DNA of 64,000 bases from an uncultured Campylobacter sp. Lineage in GTDB: Bacteria > Campylobacterota > Campylobacteria > Campylobacterales > Campylobacteraceae. The DNA is taken from contig NZ_CAUQKJ010000006.1 of NCBI RefSeq assembly GCF_963518785.1, positions 62,001 through 126,000 on the forward strand. Reading direction: 5' to 3'. Positions 61,437-64,000 of the stretch are shown in pieces. The translations under genes and the position numbers were made by a program. The notes beneath the pieces are model-generated. The model ran no database searches. It worked only from the letters and a program-made list of their open reading frames with translations, and had not been told where the DNA came from. The stretch's first letter is position 1; each line of letters opens with the position of its first letter.

Positions 61437-64000
61437 TGTTTTCTAAATTTTTCATCAACCGTCCCGTTTTTGCCTGCGTCGTTTCGATCATAATCGTAAT
61501 CGCGGGCGTTTTGGCTCTTAAAAATTCCTCCGTCGAGGAGTATCCGCAGCTCACGCCGCCACAAATCGTCGTAAGCGCTACGTATAGCGGCGCGGATGCG
61601 CAGACGATCGCCGACGTCGTCGCAGCCCCTCTTGAAAACGCAATCAATGGCGTTGAAAATATGATCTATATGGAAAGCTCGGCAAGCTCCTCCGGCGACG
61701 TTCGTATCAACGTATATTTTCAAATCGGCACAAATCCAGCAGATGCGAAAGTCAATGTAAACAACCGCGTCACGCCAGCTCTTACGCTACTTCCCGACGA
61801 AGTGCGTAGGTACGGCGTAACCGTTACCGAGCGTAGCAGTACGATGCTGGAAGTGCTTGCGTTTTACGATCCTAGCGAACAGATGGACGTCGTAGAGATG
61901 CAAAACTACGTAGCTATCAATGTCGTAGATGAGCTAAAGCGCGTGCCGGGCGTCGGCGAAGCTCAAGCGCTGGGTACGAAAGACTATGCTATGAGAATCT
62001 GGGTTAAGCCTGAGCTGCTTAAGAAATTTAACGTTACGACCGCCGAGATAATCGCCGCAATAAGCGAACAAAATAGCCAATACGCCGCGGGTAAGATGGG
62101 CGAGCAGCCGATGAACTTAGGCAATCCCTACGTATATGCGATCAAGCCTGAGGGTCGTTTAAAAACCGTCGAAGAGTTTGAAAATATCATCATACGCGCG
62201 CAAAAAGATGGAAATTTCTTGCGCGTAAAAGATGTCGCCGAGGTCAAACTTGGCGGCGCAAGCTACAATATCTCGGCGAAATTTAACGGTAAAGAGATGG
62301 TGCCTATGCTTATCTTCATGCAAAGTGGTGCCAACGCCCTAGCCGTAGTTGAAGCGGTAAATAAGCGCATAGACGAGCTTAAACCAAATTTCCCAGGCGA
62401 GCTGACCTACGACGTCGCCTACGATACGACGAGCTTCGTAAAAGTCTCGATCGAAGAGGTCATTCATACTTTCATTGAAGCGCTAATTCTCGTCATCGTC
62501 GTTATGTATATGTTCTTAGGGAACCTTAGAGCGACGATCATTCCGACGCTTGCTGCGCCCGTATCGATCTGCGGCGCGTTTATCGGAATTTATGCCTTCG
62601 GATTTTCAATAAATTTAATCACTCTTTTCGCGCTTATTTTAGCTATCGGCATCGTCGTGGACGACGCCATTATCGTGATCGAAAACGTAGAGAGAATTTT
62701 ACACGAAGAGCCGGATCTTAGCGTCAAAGAGGCTACCACGAAGGCGATGGGCGAGATCGTAGCGCCCGTCATCTCTATCGTGCTCGTGCTTTCGGCGGTT
62801 TTCGTGCCGGTTGCGTTTATGGAAGGCTTTACTGGGGTTATGCAGAGGCAATTTGCATTAACGCTCGTAGCCTCGGTATGTTTTTCAGGCTTCGTAGCCC
62901 TTACGCTAACGCCCGCACTTTGCGCTCTAATCTTGCAAAAAAAGGAATCTGAGCCTTTTTTCTTTATAAGATGGTTTAATAATCTTTTTAGCGCTTCGAC
63001 CAAAATTTACGCCGCAGGCGTCGGTATGGTTCTTCGCCACGTACTAATCAGCCTCGTTTTTGTAGGCATCATCATCTATGCGATGGTGAAACTTCTTGTG
63101 CTCACTCCTAGCGGTCTGGTGCCTAACGAGGACAAAGGCTCGATTATGGCGATGACTACGCTTCCCTCGGCATCTACTCTACCTAGGACGGAAGCCGATC
63201 AGGATTTCATCGCAAGCATCGCTAAAAAGTATCCAAACGTAAAAGATATAACCCAAATTACGGGATACGATATGCTAGCCGGAGCGCTTAGAGAAAATGC
63301 GGGAGCTTTTTTTATGAAGCTAAAAGACTGGAAGGAGCGCCCCGGCGATGAAAATTCCAACTTCGCCATAGCTGCCGCGCTAAACGGGCAGCTCTACGGC
63401 GCGGATCGCAACTCGATGACTTACGTCGTTACGCCGCCTCCTATTATGGGGCTTTCGCTTACGGGCGGATTTGAGCTCTACGCGCAAAGTACGACGGGCA
63501 AGAGCTACGATGAAATTCGCGCCGATATGGATCGCGTAACCGCCAAAGCTAACCAACATCCCGCTTTAAAACTCGTGCGAACGACGCTGGATACCGATTT
63601 CCCGCAGTATAAGCTCTACGTCGATAAAGAGAAGGTAAAGATGCTAGGCGTTAAGATAGCCGACATTTTTACCGTGCTAAATTCTACCATCGGGCAGTAT
63701 TACATCAACGACTTTAACCTTATGGGTCGCACGTTTAAGGTCTATATCCGCGCTACACAAAACTACAGAGACGATCCTAACGATCTAAAATCGCTCTACG
63801 TCCGCAGCGCTAGTGGCGATCTTATACCGTTAAATTCTTTAGTGAGACTTGAGCGCTCGCTGGGTCCTGATTCCGTTAATAGATTTAACGCCTTCCCAGC
63901 AGCGCAGATTATGGGCGAGCCAAATACGGGTTATACCTCGGGTCAGGCGATTGCAGCGATACAAGAGGTTATAAAAGAGGAGCTTCCTAGCGGATATTCG
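61436..64000 (+). CDS. cmeB: RND multidrug efflux permease CmeB (C-terminus cut by window edge)
   Basis: Inner-membrane proton-driven pump of the HAE-1 type. 855 codons are open to the right edge; the whole family protein is about 1040. N-terminus MFSKFFINRPVFACVVSIII, porter domain with NVNNRVTPALTLLP, the proton-relay helix LFALILAIGIVVDDAIIVIE with the Asp pair, and FTGVMQRQFALTLVASV. The second large periplasmic loop begins SGLVPNEDKGSIMAMTTLP. Start overlaps the cmeA stop, so they are co-translated. An outer-membrane channel gene (cmeC) is expected next. Confidence 0.95.
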   Translation, partial: MFSKFFINRPVFACVVSIIIVIAGVLALKNSSVEEYPQLTPPQIVVSATYSGADAQTIADVVAAPLENAINGVENMIYMESSASSSGDVRINVYFQIGTNPADAKVNVNNRVTPALTLLPDEVRRYGVTVTERSSTMLEVLAFYDPSEQMDVVEMQNYVAINVVDELKRVPGVGEAQALGTKDYAMRIWVKPELLKKFNVTTAEIIAAISEQNSQYAAGKMGEQPMNLGNPYVYAIKPEGRLKTVEEFENIIIRAQKDGNFLRVKDVAEVKLGGASYNISAKFNGKEMVPMLIFMQSGANALAVVEAVNKRIDELKPNFPGELTYDVAYDTTSFVKVSIEEVIHTFIEALILVIVVMYMFLGNLRATIIPTLAAPVSICGAFIGIYAFGFSINLITLFALILAIGIVVDDAIIVIENVERILHEEPDLSVKEATTKAMGEIVAPVISIVLVLSAVFVPVAFMEGFTGVMQRQFALTLVASVCFSGFVALTLTPALCALILQKKESEPFFFIRWFNNLFSASTKIYAAGVGMVLRHVLISLVFVGIIIYAMVKLLVLTPSGLVPNEDKGSIMAMTTLPSASTLPRTEADQDFIASIAKKYPNVKDITQITGYDMLAGALRENAGAFFMKLKDWKERPGDENSNFAIAAALNGQLYGADRNSMTYVVTPPPIMGLSLTGGFELYAQSTTGKSYDEIRADMDRVTAKANQHPALKLVRTTLDTDFPQYKLYVDKEKVKMLGVKIADIFTVLNSTIGQYYINDFNLMGRTFKVYIRATQNYRDDPNDLKSLYVRSASGDLIPLNSLVRLERSLGPDSVNRFNAFPAAQIMGEPNTGYTSGQAIAAIQEVIKEELPSGYS

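Overview
The window looks like a stretch of chromosome from a Campylobacterota species, most likely an oral Campylobacter. The gene families, the multihaem cytochrome content and the roughly mid-40s percent G+C suggest a C. gracilis / C. showae / C. rectus type organism; C. gracilis is my best guess, but the species is inferred, not proven. Coding is interrupted by unusually long non-coding gaps (several of 0.5-1.4 kb) rich in AAATTT palindromes, and by a clear set of decayed genes.

Layout. 0-4 kb: an mcc-type sulfite respiration locus on the minus strand, with a response regulator that carries a frameshift, a haem-bearing sensor kinase, and octahaem sulfite reductase MccA running off the left edge. 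4-7 kb: a Met/His-tailed membrane protein, a small lipoprotein and an unknown gene. 7-9 kb: haoC-haoA, a quinol-linked octahaem Hao. 9-11 kb: two-subunit class I fumarase. 11-17 kb: unknown membrane and secreted proteins, TerC, and a lipoprotein preceded by a G9 tract. 17.6-21.3 kb: housekeeping genes (rnhB, RDD protein, pyrE, frr, secG, Bax-inhibitor-like). 21.5-25.1 kb: a tight operon of carbonic anhydrase, MscS channel, a 57-residue acidic peptide and an unusual Fe/Mn-SOD-like protein. 26.5-30.4 kb: a MORN-like repeat protein, then an A+T-rich, probably acquired, frameshifted pentapeptide-repeat membrane protein. 30.5-34.6 kb: DNA glycosylase, moeA, YajR-like MFS, rdgB. 34.7-35.2 kb: six tRNAs (Pro, His, Arg, Arg, Leu, Asn). 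35.4-36.9 kb: hcp behind a perfect FNR-type box. 37.7-39.6 kb: pyridoxamine kinase and a MenA-like prenyltransferase. 40.8-50.7 kb: an arylsulfate sulfotransferase island (two assT, two DsbA-like proteins, a DsbI, a two-component system, an aldo/keto reductase). 50.8-54.7 kb: a decaying block with a tautomerase and a nitronate-monooxygenase-like gene among three broken genes. 54.9-60.1 kb: lipoprotein, tannase-like esterase, MFS exporter, thiD with a large insert. 60.2-64 kb: cmeA-cmeB RND efflux genes behind a CmeR-like operator, cmeB running off the right edge.

How they fit together. The picture is an anaerobe with versatile periplasmic respiration: MccA for sulfite, HaoC/HaoA for nitrite or hydroxylamine, and cytosolic Hcp that can take hydroxylamine or NO onwards, with fumarase feeding fumarate. 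Periplasmic disulfide chemistry (DsbL/DsbI) is dedicated to the sulfotransferases. Signs of recent genome flux include frameshifts at short A-runs in otherwise intact genes, three in-frame TAG codons in a radical SAM gene, a flavin reductase fused to the tail of another gene, and eight exact copies of a 14-bp palindrome, all between genes.
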